Origin: Onchidella celtica | Lineage: Eukaryota; Mollusca; Gastropoda; Systellommatophora; Onchidiidae | Assembly (NCBI GenBank): GCA_963931925.1 | Contig: OZ007569.1 | Span: 41,628,021-41,692,020 of the forward strand | DNA: 64,000 nt | Direction: 5' to 3' | Shown: positions 47,301-61,231 of the stretch, one piece after another | Layout: each line of letters opens with the position of its first letter | Numbering within the stretch: the stretch's first letter is position 1 | The notes under the pieces: generated by a model | Databases searched by the model: none | The model's input: only the letters and a program-made list of their open reading frames with translations | Told to the model about the DNA's origin: nothing | Program-made: the position numbers and the translations under genes

Positions 47301-49027
47301 TTTTAGAAAATCCTACAACGTAGCTAAGTTGTTTAAAACAACAACAACAACCAAAACAACAACAACCAACAATGACAACAAAATTCAATTATTAAATTTA
47401 TTGATATAGATGAAAAGCATACCTACATTCCCCCGTCATCCCCTTTGGGGCATTCCCCCGCCCCGAGCGTACGTACTTCATGAATACCCCCTCTCCATAA
47501 TCGTCCTGAAAAATTGGCACAAAGTAAGGCCCAAGGCACAGTATACCGTGTCTTGGGTAAGGCCTGTGTCCCAACATAATTCAAATTATGATATTCATTA
47601 CAATCACATAATTTTTGTTAGCTTTGACAATATTTTTTTTCGAAAATTTAGATTTATTATGTGTCGATGTATCCCTGCCAACGGACGGAGAAACACACAG
47701 ATAAACCGGCAGACAGACAGGCAGACAAAATACATACATACAAACAAACAAACGGTCAGACAGACAGACCAAAAAAAGAAAACAAAGCAGGCAGACAAAC
47801 TTTCCCGCTTTTATCGTTTCAGGACTCCCCAATCTTCTGCCAGCAAGACTCACAGAAAAACCAATTACATGTGCATGCAATTCATTACTCAAACCTCAAA
47901 CATTTCTGCGAAAATTCCTTTTTTAGTGTTTGGTAAACTCGCCCTGATATTGCTCTTTTGAAACTAAGCGTTTGTGTGTGACGTAAATAACAGAGATGAC
48001 TCAGTGGAGTGAGACATTTATTGTGGCATGAAAGTCATCAAGCATGTGTGGCCAGTTCCGTCCCCTAACAAAACCTCGCATGTGCTAATTAAGCCTCAAT
48101 GAGTCTTTTAAAGCCTAAATGCCTTTGAGGAGGAGACGGAAGTAAGCTGGAAGGAATATAAAATGGCAGAGGCATCATATTAAAAAAAAGTTAATGTTGT
48201 TGAGAAGGAATTAGCTCATAAAGTTCAAAGAAAGAGGTTATATACCTGTTTTTATTCATGCTTTTCCAAGGCTGCGGCTGGGTGAGGCATTGGGGAAATT
48301 ATGATGAAATTAAACCAAACTCATACTTTCCTCTAATTTGATTTGATGCATTTCATTTTTAACGGTAAAAGTTAACTAGTGTTAAAATTTCAACTTGTGT
48401 AATTTGATTGGCATTATTATTCTTTTTTCGGATAAATTTTTGAATAACAGAGACTGTAAATGTTAGATAAAGCGTTTTGCCAACTCAGATGATTATTGAC
48501 AGGTATATTTTTATAGCTGACCTTATAACCGTCTGACAACTTCGTGCACATATATAATATGTTGTCTACATACGGGAATTTTTCAGCCTTTTAATAACAA
48601 ACGGGACTTTTTTTTTCCTTAACAAACAGTACGAAGTCCACTTTTCTTAACAGTGCGTGTGTATGGGTGTGTGTATGTATGTCTGGGCACATCATATCAC
48701 ATGTTTGTGTGGAGACCACGATTTAAATACAGTATATAAAAACTGAAAAGGAAATGCAAGGAAAAAATATAATTCTAGTTTAAAGAAAGAAGTGTATCTT
48801 GTGAGGAAAAGGAAAAATGATAATCTGCATAGCAATTATACCAAAGATATAGGTGGCTCTCTCAATGAATACGAATGAATACATGCAAATATGTATGACA
48901 TGTATTATTAAATTTTCAAAGACCACCACGTGTCTAGGATGAGATTGCAGTGTTAATAATATATATTGAATGAAATTTGTCGTGGTAGATGCAGTATATA
49001 AGGGGTTGATGCAAAGTAACAACTAGT
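44340..49027. other. Intergenic, no gene seen
   Basis: No supported gene is present. The stretch contains G runs at 46680-46700 and 46881-46893, a (GTCT)n/(CTGT)n patch at 46218-46268, an (AAC)n stretch at 47337-47385, and a (CAGA)n/(AAAC)n patch at 47690-47800. Open frames over these patches are simple-sequence artefacts. Confidence 0.5.
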
Positions 49028-49092
49028 GTTACCATCAAAGATCTTAAAATAGTATTAACGGTGAATACTATTTTAAGATCTTTGGTTACCAT
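49028..49092. mobile_element. 49-bp perfect hairpin flanked by 8-bp direct repeats
   Basis: A perfect inverted repeat with 21-bp arms (49036-49056 and 49064-49084) encloses a 7-base loop, AACGGTG. GTTACCAT stands directly on both sides (49028-49035 and 49085-49092). Arms beginning CAAAGATCTT and an 8-bp duplication suggest a minimal remnant of a hAT-like transposon. A template-switch event is an alternative. Confidence 0.7.
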
Positions 49093-52000
49093 GAAGATTT
49101 AGATGAAATTGAGGGTAATAATAATGATCTCAGCCGGTGTCAATGGAAAAGTACGCGTATTTTTTGTTTCCTTTAAAACGAAACAAAACAAGCTGTTGGT
49201 CGTATATTGTGTGATACCCCCATGCTCTCTGAGAGCACCCTGAGACCGCTACACTACTACCACCACCTCTTAATAATATACGGTGAGAACAAAATCATAA
49301 CTGTTGCCCATGATGATGATGACGATGGTATTGTTACGACGATCTAAATGTGATCTTTGAATAATGCTGATGAAGGAATGTATTGCTCATTTTATTTTTA
49401 ATAAACATAGCAATCCATGTAATTCCACCCCCCTCTCCACACCCAATATTTCACATTCTCAAGATATGCCAATTCTATATCAGAGCCATCCATTAAAATG
49501 TATGCTTGGAAGGAAGGGGGGGGGGGGGGGAAACACCAGTGTATGAAAAGCATAAATGGGAGGAGGTTCTAGAGCTGCACTTTGCAATAAAATAGTCATG
49601 AATTAAGAAGTTTCAGCCCCCCGCCAGGATAGACCTAACAGGACTGCTATGTATTTATTTACTTTATTTATAAAACGTACTTGCATACTAATTCATTTTA
49701 TGCACTTTGATATCCCTTTACTTATTTACGTACAAACATCTATTTATTTATTACATTATTTTTCTTTTATTATGTACATGTGCCCATAAAAATATTTGTT
49801 GAGCTATCTGTGATCACTGAATTATGCACAGAATAAATACATTCTATATCGCATTTCAGCCTGAGCAAAATTTCTCTCTCTCGCTCTCGTACACAACAAC
49901 AAACAAAAGTAAAAGTTGTAAGACTGTATGAAAATTGAATAGAGGCCATGTATCTAGAATAACAAATAAAAAAATCAAATAACCGATAAAGAATGTCACT
50001 GGAATAGTTTTAAAACACCAAGGCCTCAGCACGGACATTCATTATCCTAATGGTCGTACGCTCGTACATTGGGGGAGGAGAAGTTGAAGCCAAGCTTTTG
50101 TAAAGCGTACATGGAAGCTGAGGGGCCGGAAGGGGGAGAATTGAAAAAAAAAAAAGAGCTAAAATCGAGCGTTGGGACCCTACTCAGTGCACGGCCCCAT
50201 CTACCATTGAACAAAGCTTGCAATGATGTGAACCTGAGCGACAGTTTAGACAACCCTGGAGTATTATATCCTGGTATATATCGGGGAAAAACCAACAAGT
50301 TTTTTCGCTAAAACAAAACAGCCCACACACTGGAAAAATGCCTAAAAACAACAGTAATAAAGACCATTATATATACTAAGTAGGCGGATTTTTTATTTGA
50401 TATCCGGGGAAGGAGATTTTTTATGCTGTCCTCAATCTCAGACGTGACAATACTCACTGTTCTGTGTCCTGGTCCTTTCATGTCTACAACCCTTGGTTGC
50501 TCTAGTTTTGTGTTGTATTTTAATTGATTTTGAATTTGAGCTTGGGTTTTACGGCCCATCGGCACGATAACGGCCACTTTGAGCCCGTCACTGTCTATTT
50601 GGGTACTTTATTTATGTTTGGTATTCAGAACTTCTAAAAAGTTTCACAAGTAGAATTAAATAGTTCCGTATAATAATATAACATTATTTTATCACATTGG
50701 TAAAGTTCTCAAAAGATCCTTGTATGGATCTTAAAATAGTTTTGTAAATAAGTACAAACGTTCTTAAATCAGGTTGTAGACCTTAGCCTCTTTCAGAAAG
50801 GACAAGGCGCACTGTGGGTCCACGTTAGAAAATAGTTCTTTCATGGATCCGCAGACATAGTGCCTTCTTCGGATATGCCTAAAATTTACATATTCAATCA
50901 AAGTATATTGATAATTAATAATTGGCAATTGCAAGCCACACATTCAGGGGGATCATCCCGATGAATAGAAAACGTGTGAGGCAGGAATGGCTCAGACGCA
51001 GACTACTGAGGGTTTCAATTATTATCATTATTGTTATTATTTTTATTATTCTATACCCATCGAACAATGCAAATCACCGTAGTTTTATTTATAACTTATT
51101 AAGTCTTTTGTGAAAAAAAAAAAGTCTAACCTAAACTGTCCTAACACTTCATACTACAAGGACAGTGCTAATGCTTTAAACTGTCACAAGAAATAATATT
51201 TTAGGTCGTGCTGAGTATGCTTGCTCTGTGTTAGATGAATTAAAATTCTTGTTTTACATCTATTCTATTTCATGTCGTGAATCTGCTTCGCACAGGTGTC
51301 GATTTGGCAGCCGATGGTTCACAATTCCTTTTGGGAAAAGAAGAAGATGTCGAAATACGAGAGTTGAATTGATGAAAGATTGCATCAATAAATTAATAAA
51401 GGCGGCTCTGAGAAAATGTGACTATCATCAAAATTTGCAAATTGAATTTTTTTGTGTCATCTTATAAAACGTTCATTTTTGAGTAAGCATACCAAGTTTC
51501 ATCTTATCTCTACCAGCAGATTATTTTACACCCCTTAAAAGTGAGCACACCTCGCCCCCACCCAATCCAAAAATATTGGCCAAATTTCTGTCAAAGCTAT
51601 GCACATTCAGGTTTAGCACATTTTTAGCACAATATATATAATATGTAATAAATTTGCTTTTCAGTTTGATTGTTTCTATACTAGTTTTCTTTTACCCTTG
51701 TCCATTTGGAAAAGGAATTCAATAAATATAAATTGCTTTCAACAACAACATCTTTGTGTCTGTATTCTTGAGTGAAAGTGCGGTTTGAAGCTATTATTTA
51801 GTGACAGTTGCTGCGTTATTAAATGGCACACTGTTTATGTATGAGCATCGCAGTACAAAACAAATGTTTAAAAAATGTGAACACAATCATGTACCGGTGC
51901 ATAATTTTGATGATCTGAGGTTTGCAACAAAGTAATGTAAAAAAAAAAAAAAACACCTTCCAGACCTCAGGGGCTCTGTATTAACAATGAAATAGTCCAA

Positions 52001-53890
52001 GAGAAAAGTTATTTAGCCATACTGTTAAAAGTACAATTCAAACAGTTTCAAATTATCTTAACTGTCAAATTATTCAAACACGGTGATTGTCAGTGCCATA
52101 AAGTTTGGTCACTTATAGTTCACACCGAAATCCCAATTTGTAGGCCAATGTTCCTTTTCATTCTTCGCCGTTCTGGCATGAATTGCATTCTCTACAAGGG
52201 CTGGGTGTAAACACGTGGTTCTTGTAGACTTCTTAGTCTGTGTGGTCAAAGGCCCTTAGTACTGACAACAACAAAAAATCTGCATTCACTTACTACAAGA
52301 TTCATTTGTACAATTTTCCTCATCAATCTAAAGTACGTGGTAAGAAACTCCTCAGGTGGAGTGAGACAGGTGTACATTTTTCTTCCCCCAGCTTAAGTAA
52401 CTATATTCACGTAATTATTCATCATCAAAGCCCACATTCAGTCACAAAATATCCTGTACAATTGTATTAATTACAGGACAATGTAAACAAAAATTCACAG
52501 ACGACAGGCATAAAACAGACACTATTTTTCACAATCAGGACCATGAGAAAAGAGCACGTCTGTCTTTCTTCCTTTCTTTTTCTCTCTCTCTTTCTTTCCC
52601 TTGTCATCATTTTCACTCTCACGTCTATATCCCCATTAGTGACATGAACTGTGAAATAATTCTAGTCAGATACTCAGTGAATAACATCCCAAGAAACCAA
52701 ATTAAAGAGGACTTTTCTTCACTGTGCTGTATACACTGTTGAACGTCTAACCACACCAACAATGTACGTGTATCAGTAAATATAACATATAATAAAGATG
52801 GCATTAATTTTTTACGTCAAATTACCAATATTCCTCCAGAATTTTTTTATTTTTTTTACCCGCTAAAGCATTCCATTATTTACAATGCCAGAAATTCTCG
52901 CATTACTCAGTATTCATATCATGCCTGATTAAAACGTGAAAAAAAAAAAGAAAAAATTTGCATGTCATAAAAGTCCTATGTCTGGAACAAACAGCACCTT
53001 TAATAACAGCAATAATTGATGAACTTGTGTGGAAAAGCATGCAAGTCCTCTTGAAGTGCACCAAAAAAAAAAAAAAGTCCTTAAGAAGCCTGTGATGTGG
53101 CCAGGTGAACCAAAATTTTGGTTACCTTTAGTTAAATATAATTCACAAATTCTTCACCTTCGAACTTAAAAGGGCTCTTTTTATTAGGCCACCTACGAGT
53201 TCATACAGTGACAAAATTTGCAAATAGGTTTCAAATACCGTGGAGGGTGCACCAAAGCTTGGATTTAAAAAAAAAATTAGTATTGTTTTTAAATTTTTAT
53301 GAGTTTACTTTGTGTCGCTGAATCCTATCCTTCAATTTTTTTATTGTTTTTTCACGAACACCGGTGACAAGAAGATTTCTTTGCCGGCTGATTTAAGCTA
53401 ATCGACGTGCTCGTGCCTGGCGGTTAGATTGGAACACAGGAATATCCTGATGCTTGCTTTGGGAATTACTTAGGTTTGCCGAGACAGATGTAGAGAGGGT
53501 GGAAAGTGACGGGCGGGGCAGTGGTTGGGCTTTTGCGCGGAGCGTGGCTTTTAAGCTCATCTTTTATACTAATAATAACCTGTAATAATGACAGCTGAAA
53601 TAATACAAAGCTCTTCGAGCTCCATAATGAAAATGACCAAAAACTGTCTTGCTACCGGTGAACATGGAGATTGTAGAGCCGAAAGGCACGTATGAGTGAA
53701 AAAACTGGCTGAGACCTCTGTGAGTTTGAGTATGTATTTACAATTTATTACGTGACTGTTGTAAGAAATGGATCGTCCCGTGCAGAGTGAATGCACACTC
53801 GCCAAGCGAAGGGGGACTACCTAAACTAAAACTATGCAAAAGTTTATTTCTAAAGTTGTATCCCTTGCCATTTTTAAATTATTTTTTTTT
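49093..53890. other. Intergenic, AT-rich, no gene confirmed
   Basis: One protein-like open frame (50308-50577, minus) is described separately. Otherwise there are A and T runs, a G run at 49518-49530, a short TTTC/CT tract at 52562-52600 and no convincing exon. Confidence 0.45.
50308..50577 (-). CDS. Unidentified coding-like fragment
   Basis: An 89-codon frame starts MAVIVPMGRKTQAQIQNQLK and continues YNTKLEQPRVVDMKGPGHRT. The residue mix is that of a real protein, with balanced charge, Gly/Pro and little low complexity, unlike most chance frames here. At the end of that part lies ACA followed by GTGAGT, a consensus donor, after which the translation becomes hydrophobic and unconvincing. It may be an exon of an unknown gene or a transposon fragment. 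Confidence 0.3.
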   Translation of the reverse strand: MAVIVPMGRKTQAQIQNQLKYNTKLEQPRVVDMKGPGHRTVSIVTSEIEDSIKNLLPRISNKKSAYLVYIMVFITVVFRHFSSVWAVLF

Positions 53891-53891
53891 T

Positions 53892-54150
53892 GCAGGTGTG
53901 ACGAAGTATTTTTGGTCCCCCATTGTAAATATTCCCCCGGAACAAGTACTTCGTGGTTCACACTTTGTGGCAGCTGTGAAGTATTTGTTCCTCCATTGTA
54001 AATGGTCTCCCCCGGAACAAATGCTATGAAGTAGTTGGTCCCCGGAACAGTACTATGTTGTATATGGTCCTCCGGAACAAGTACTTCGTAGTAAAAGCCC
54101 TCCCACCCCCCCCTTTTTTCCCCCAAAAATGAAGATTTTCACTTTGTAAC
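53892..54150. mobile_element. Foldback/MITE-like repeat, copy A (one end)
   Basis: The segment begins CAGGTGTGACGAAGTATTTT and holds four or five imperfect copies of a module combining GAAGTA or TACTTC with CCGGAACA. It ends with CAAAAATGAAGATTTTCAC. The same order of motifs appears inverted at 57215-57362 (start CAGTGTGATGAAGTATTTGG; later CAAAAATGAAGATTTTTCAC). It is therefore one half of an element related to copy B in the opposite orientation. No target duplication is evident. Confidence 0.6.
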
Positions 54151-56050
<1,900 letters not shown>

Positions 56051-56066
56051 AGGACACGTATTTGGT

Positions 56067-56080
56067 TAGGGGAAACATTT
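56067..56080. repeat. 14-bp target duplication of the LINE (left copy)
   Basis: TAGGGGAAACATTT here and TAGGGGGAACATTT at 56984-56997 match in 13 of 14 bases and directly flank the LINE. The duplicated sequence belongs to the foldback element, so the LINE arrived later. Confidence 0.7.
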
Positions 56081-56983
56081 ATTTCAATATCACTGGTCAC
56101 TGGTCACTGATCCCATAACCCGCCGGGGTCATAGGAGCGCTGCAGTGATGAACGTTGCACCAGCTGGCTCCATTTGTGGCGGTTGTGGGCGAGTGTCTGG
56201 GTTGCAGGAAAGCTCATCTTGGTCCATTCCGCAATGTTATCTGCCCATTTCTTCCTCGGTCTGCCTCGTCTTCTCTTCCCTTGCACTGTTCCTTGTAGTA
56301 TGGTCTTAGAGAGTCCATCTGATCTTGTCACATGCCCATACCATCCGAGCTTCCTTTTCTTGACTGTGGTCAGCAGGTCTTCATAGTGCCTTATTTGTCG
56401 GGTGATAGTTTGTCGGACTTCTTCGTTGGTGATGTGGTCCGTGTATGAGATGCCAAGAAGTCTTCTGAGGCATCTCATTTCCACTGCCTGGATCTTCCTT
56501 TGTAGCTCTGCATTCAGTGTCCAGGATTCGCATGCATACAGGAAGATGGAGGTGACTAGTGCATGCAGGAGGTTGACCTTGGACCTGAGAGAGATGTTTC
56601 GGTCTCTCCAGATGGGCTTGAGCTTCGCCAATGCTGCTGTTGTTTGTGCAGCTCTTGCGAGGATTTCGGTCTTTGACCCTTCTTCACTAATAATGGCTCC
56701 GAGGTACTTGAAGTGGTCAACAGTCTCAAGTTCTTTTCCACTGACTGTGATTTTTGTAGTGATTGGCTGGGCACTGTTTGTCATGAGCTTTGTCTTCTCG
56801 GCACTGATCTCCATGCCGTATCTGGAGGATGTTTTATCCAGGTGGTTCACCAGATTGGCTAGCTCCTGTTCGTTTCCTGCCAGTCCATCGATGTCGTCGG
56901 CGAACCTGAGATTGGTGATTGTCCGCCCTCCAATGCTGACTGTGCCAGTGTGTTCTTCTAAGGCAATATACATGTATTTATTC
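56081..56983 (-). mobile_element. 5'-truncated LINE (non-LTR retrotransposon)
   Basis: This insertion of about 903 bp holds the end of a LINE reverse transcriptase on the minus strand. Its 3' end carries short tandem units (ACCAGTG) before the flanking duplication. It starts inside the reverse-transcriptase domain, the usual sign of incomplete reverse transcription. The C-terminal basic motif differs from the RNase H LINE at 41.7-44.3 kb, so it is another family. Confidence 0.8.
56104..56973 (-). CDS. LINE reverse transcriptase, C-terminal part
   Basis: The 289-residue frame contains the catalytic Phe-Ala-Asp-Asp box at residues 24-27 (RFADDIDGLAG), then HFKYLGAIISEEG (87-99), the thumb-like LLHALVTSIFLYACESWTLN and a C-terminal basic block GKRRRGRPRKKW (232-243). 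This arrangement is common in RTE-like and related endonuclease-reverse transcriptase LINEs of invertebrates. The upstream palm and the endonuclease are missing, so it is inactive, but the remaining frame has no stop or shift, which implies a fairly recent insertion. Confidence 0.85.
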   Translation of the reverse strand: MYIALEEHTGTVSIGGRTITNLRFADDIDGLAGNEQELANLVNHLDKTSSRYGMEISAEKTKLMTNSAQPITTKITVSGKELETVDHFKYLGAIISEEGSKTEILARAAQTTAALAKLKPIWRDRNISLRSKVNLLHALVTSIFLYACESWTLNAELQRKIQAVEMRCLRRLLGISYTDHITNEEVRQTITRQIRHYEDLLTTVKKRKLGWYGHVTRSDGLSKTILQGTVQGKRRRGRPRKKWADNIAEWTKMSFPATQTLAHNRHKWSQLVQRSSLQRSYDPGGLWDQ

Positions 56984-57362
56984 TAGGGGGAACATTTGCT
57001 ATGAAGCAAAAGTTCCGGGGGGAACGTTTGCTTCATAGTATCTGGTCCGGGGGGATAAAGTGCCATGAAGTATTTGTTCGCCCGGATCTTTTACTTCATA
57101 GTAAACGTTCCCCAGGACAAAGTACAATGTCAACAATCCCCCCCCCCCCTCTAAAACGCTATTTTAAAACAACTGAGGGTTTTAATGGTGACACTTCATC
57201 GCGTTTTCAAGGCTTTATGTGAAAATTGTGAAAAATCTTCATTTTTGGCGAAATGCAAGGGGGAACTTTTACTATGAAGTATCTGTTCCCGGTGGCCTTT
57301 GACTATGAAGTACTTATTCCGGGGGAACGTCCACTGAGGGAGACCAAATACTTCATCACACT

Positions 57363-57567
57363 GGCGAGTTCTTTCCACTCTTTTTTCAAGCTCCCCCAAT
57401 CTCCCCATTAGGAAAAGATATTTCCGTTTACTCTCTTTTCTGGGAACACTTCATAACAGCCAACGTTTGTTTATAAATACATGAATTGTTTCCTTTGATA
57501 GACTGTTGAACCTCACGGACGTTCACTGATAATAAAAGGGGTCGTATAATTATTATAATGCTGCCCC

Positions 57568-57632
<65 letters not shown>

Positions 57633-58774
57633 TTCTCTTTCTCTCTTTCTCTCTCTCATTAAATTCTGAACGTATGGAAAGAAAAGAAACTGTACCAGCT
57701 TTTTGGTCACTTACGACCTTCATCGGGAGGAAACTAAAACAACAAAAGGAAAACTGGAGAGAGTTCGCTAAGGTGAACAAATGAATACCAATGAGCTACT
57801 AAGCTGCGGTTGGTCCTTCCTCACAATAATGCAATACATGCCCAGTCAAGGCTTCATTTCTACTGATAAAAATCCGGAAGATAATCAGATTCGTTTATAT
57901 CATTTTGGACCATTGTTTAAGTTATCAAGCCACCAGTTTCTGATGAGTCGGCTGATCACACCATTAACTTTATCGCTGCCTTCAGTGGGGCATGCCTTGT
58001 TGCACGTTTCGCATGTTAGTGCGATCGCGTCTTTGCGTCACGTACAGTGAACTTTGGGACCGTCCGGAACGCAGTGGTGCACCATCAAACTTGGTCGCAC
58101 CTTGAACTTGTTGCCCGCAGTTAGTCACGTTAGCCAGATTTAAGTTCGCCTTTTTTTTTGTTGTTTTTTTTCTTTGCACGGAGACAGGTCTATAATATTG
58201 CATCATACTGCAATGTTGATCAGTTCTTTCGTTAAAAACGAAAAAAAATTCCCAGTCTACGTAGTTGTAGCTCATTTGTTCCCCTTGGCATTTTAGTATT
58301 TGTTGGTATAATTTTTGTTCCTCTTGGCATTTAATAACATCCTTAAAAGAAAATACATGTACACAGTGCACTTGGTAAGTATAATTTTAGTTTAAAGGCC
58401 AAGTTAATGAAGTTGGCAGTCCATACCGACAATTATCAAGAAATTTGAAAAACGTTTGTTGTTTAGAGGATAAATTATACTTTCCAAAGGAATGACCACA
58501 GAGATCTATACGGAAGAATCAACTATCCGAGAATGCCACATGTAGGTAATCGTTGTTTCTGAGCAACAAAGTATCTACATGTATCTGTCTAACGTATGTT
58601 TATATTTTTAAACAGTATATTTGTAACTGTCATCTGACCTTCTATTCAATACGACAGCAAGCAGTCTGTCTACCCCACCCCCCTTTTTTTTTAAACTGGT
58701 CCATTTATTACAGCCTCCCCCCCCCCCCCTCTTGTCTGCCAACAGCCAGACTGCCGTTCTACGACCTAAAATAA
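57363..58774. other. Intergenic, no gene seen
   Basis: This contains a CT microsatellite (57565-57658) and C or T runs near 58685 and 58715. The open frame at 57982-58371 (minus) has no recognisable features. Confidence 0.5.
57565..57658. repeat. (CT)n microsatellite
   Basis: About 94 bases of CT repeat carry a few CG and TTT interruptions toward the right. It is the third long CT tract in the window. Confidence 0.95.
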
Positions 58775-58783
58775 TAAATAATT

Positions 58784-59847
58784 GGAAGTGCTTAGAGAGG
58801 CACACATATCCCCATCTAAGCAAGTGCTTACGGAGGGACACGATCCCCTCTAAGCAGGTGCCTACAGAGGGACACATATCCCGCTCTAAATGTATGCTTA
58901 CAGAGGGACACAGGCGCCCCCCCCCCCCTTCTAAATGTGTGCTTACATTTACTACAGAGGGACACATCACATTATTTTAATGTCTCTAAGCACAGGATTT
59001 AAGATATCTTTCAGCGCAGGATTTAAGAGGGACAGTTGCATAGATCAGTTCCTTTAGCATGGAGGGGCATAGTTAGAACGTAGGCTATTATGCAGTCACT
59101 GTGTGGGCTCTGAAACAAAATAAATATTTTTGAAGATCTAGATCTAGTTCTGGATCTCACAGATGCCGGAGAAATAATATGCGCTCCAAATTTAATCTGT
59201 TTGTGTGGCCAGTACGTTTAAGTTTAAGTTTGAAGACAAGCACAATGACACGATAACAGCCACGTTGTGCTGGGAAAAGTCAGATGATAGACAGAGGTAA
59301 AAGAATGACAGGATAGAAAATGAGCCTACCACTACCAGGGACATGCACCAACCGCTGTGCTAGCCTATACGTGTGAGAAGAATCACAAGGTGACAGAACA
59401 TCGGATCGTCTATTTTACGTATGGCGGCAAATAGGATATTTTACTTATTTCGAGAGTGCGGAATGTCTATTTTACGTATGACAGCAAATAGCCTGTAGGC
59501 TGTTTTACGTATTTCTGCAAAATATTCCTTTCGCTATTTTACGCACGATGGCGTATGACCACGCGCTGTCAAAGTCGGCATGGCAATTAGTGTTAGGGGT
59601 AGGGTGAGATTTAGGGTTGGGAAGATCTTTCGATCTAGTCATACATAAAATAGCCTACAGGCTATTTGAGGGCGCCGCCATGTTGGACGATCGAAATCAA
59701 AAACAGGCAAACTTCCCAAAATAGAATATCCGTCGGTTGGCTGAGTAAAAATAGTAAGTCACCATATTTCGATGACGTTTTTCACATATATGTCCCTCTG
59801 TAGGCACTTGCTTAGAGGGGGACATGTGTCCCTCTCTAAGCACTTCC
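58784..59847. mobile_element. 1064-bp TIR element with 9-bp target duplication
   Basis: The ends are inverted copies beginning GGAAGTGCTTAGAGAGG. TAAATAATT flanks both sides exactly (58775-58783 and 59848-59856). The inverted repeats are built from 37-45-bp tandem subunits of the form TCTAAGCAAGTGCTTACGGA followed by GGGACAC: about four at the left and two at the right. The centre has further repeats (TATTTTACGTATG, 59410-59560) and two near-palindromes around AATAGCCT(A/G)(C/T)AGGCT. Nothing is coded. A 9-bp duplication and subterminal repeats fit a Mutator-like or foldback nonautonomous transposon. Confidence 0.8.
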
Positions 59848-59856
59848 TAAATAATT

Positions 59857-61230
59857 GTATGGTATATATAGATCTATACTTAACTGTTCCCTCATGTTTA
59901 ATCCTCTTTTTTTTTCCTTATTCTTTCAGTCTGTCTCTTTTTCTTTTCCACTTATTATTCAAACCTCAATCATTCCTTTTCATCACGTCATTCTGTTGGC
60001 CGTACAAGGATTCAAATCTTCCGGTGGTTTCTTAAATCTGTGTATACGATGACTAACCTCACATCACGTCGTTCATGACCGTCTCTTCAATTTCTATCCT
60101 GTCCTTTGTTCCATGCCAATGCACCTCCTTTTACGACCTTCACTGTAATCGTGTCAATACATTAACGTCATAGGAAAGATAAGGGATATCCCTCTCGCAG
60201 GGGAGTCACCGTCAAAACATTTGAAGGCGCGTATCTGTCATCATCCCTTTCCATTGACAGAACATTGGGATGAAACTGGGCTGGTAATTCACTGAGCCAT
60301 ATCCTACATGTCAAAAAAGGATTTGTTATAAATAATTATTCTTAATATCCTATCAACGCCGGGATCTACGCACTCCTATAGAAGCCCACGCCCATCCACT
60401 CAACTTTAAGGGAACCCCTCTCGGTTTAGACTAGAGAATGCCGGTGAGAATTTTTATTGACCGCGAGGAAACCCCTTTTAGGAGCGATTCTCAAATTCCT
60501 GTAACAATGAACACTTAAGGGAACTTCATGATTGTCAAAAGATTTAAAAAGTATGTTATTATTGCTATCAAAACGAACTTTACGTGTATGTCTATTTCTT
60601 CTCCCCCCCCCCCCTAAAGGTTTAGGTGAGCAACCGCTGATAGGATGGAATTCGCATCTAACTCTAGCGACGCTGGATCTGAGACCAAGCACTTGGCATG
60701 GTATTTTCATCTCACATTCTTTCAGGTTCGTCAGGACAGTGAATTTGTGAGTAAATAGGAGTGAGATGCGACCCCGAAGTTTTGGGGCTAGTGTTTGCTG
60801 CGCACATGGGAGATTCCCTCAAAACCTGAAATGAGAAAGATAAGACCTTTATCAAAATATATATCCAAAATGCTTTCCAGTCAAAATTTTACATACAACT
60901 TTGCTCAGAATTTAATCTAGTCACGACGAAAACCAAAAAACCAAAGAATATCTTCAAAATCGATTTTCAGTTCATTGTTTGCCGCACAAAAGTCACATTT
61001 TAACGAAATTACTGCTATCAGTAAAATATTACCTATACTGCAAGTCCAGGGATCTTCAAGTAACCAGCCCGAGACTTAACCGTGTAGAATAAAGAAGAAG
61101 GAGAAAAAGAAGTAGAACAAGGAATATATTTTATTACAATTCACTAATCTCACCCATCCTAACAATTTTACAATATATAGTCCCTGGCCAAGTTTTTATA
61201 AATCACAGGTTCAGAACCGCTGCACGAATG
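59857..61230. other. Intergenic, no gene seen
   Basis: A short C run is at 60603-60614. No exon or RNA gene is supported. Confidence 0.5.
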
Positions 61231-61231
61231 C

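Larger units (their letters stand above)
56051..57362. mobile_element. Foldback/MITE-like repeat, copy B, split by a LINE
   Basis: Copy B starts near CAGGACACGTATTTGGTTAG (56051) and ends CCAAATACTTCATCACACTG (57362). It is interrupted from 56081 to 56983 by a LINE. Its own sequence is about 400 bp and consists largely of ACTATGAAGTA/TACTTCATAGT modules joined by CCCCGGAAC or GTTCCGGGG, in both orientations, so it can fold extensively. It encodes nothing and must have moved, if at all, with foreign enzymes. Confidence 0.6.

Noticed and set aside
47690..47800. Possible coding exon with many Gln, Thr and Lys codons
   Set aside because: It is translation of CAGA and AAAC simple repeats.
49036..49084. 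MicroRNA precursor
   Set aside because: The stem is only 21 bp with a 7-nt loop, too short for a normal precursor, and the flanking 8-bp duplication points to an insertion.
56402..56986. 194-codon plus-strand frame across the LINE
   Set aside because: It is antisense to a clear reverse-transcriptase frame and has no features of its own.
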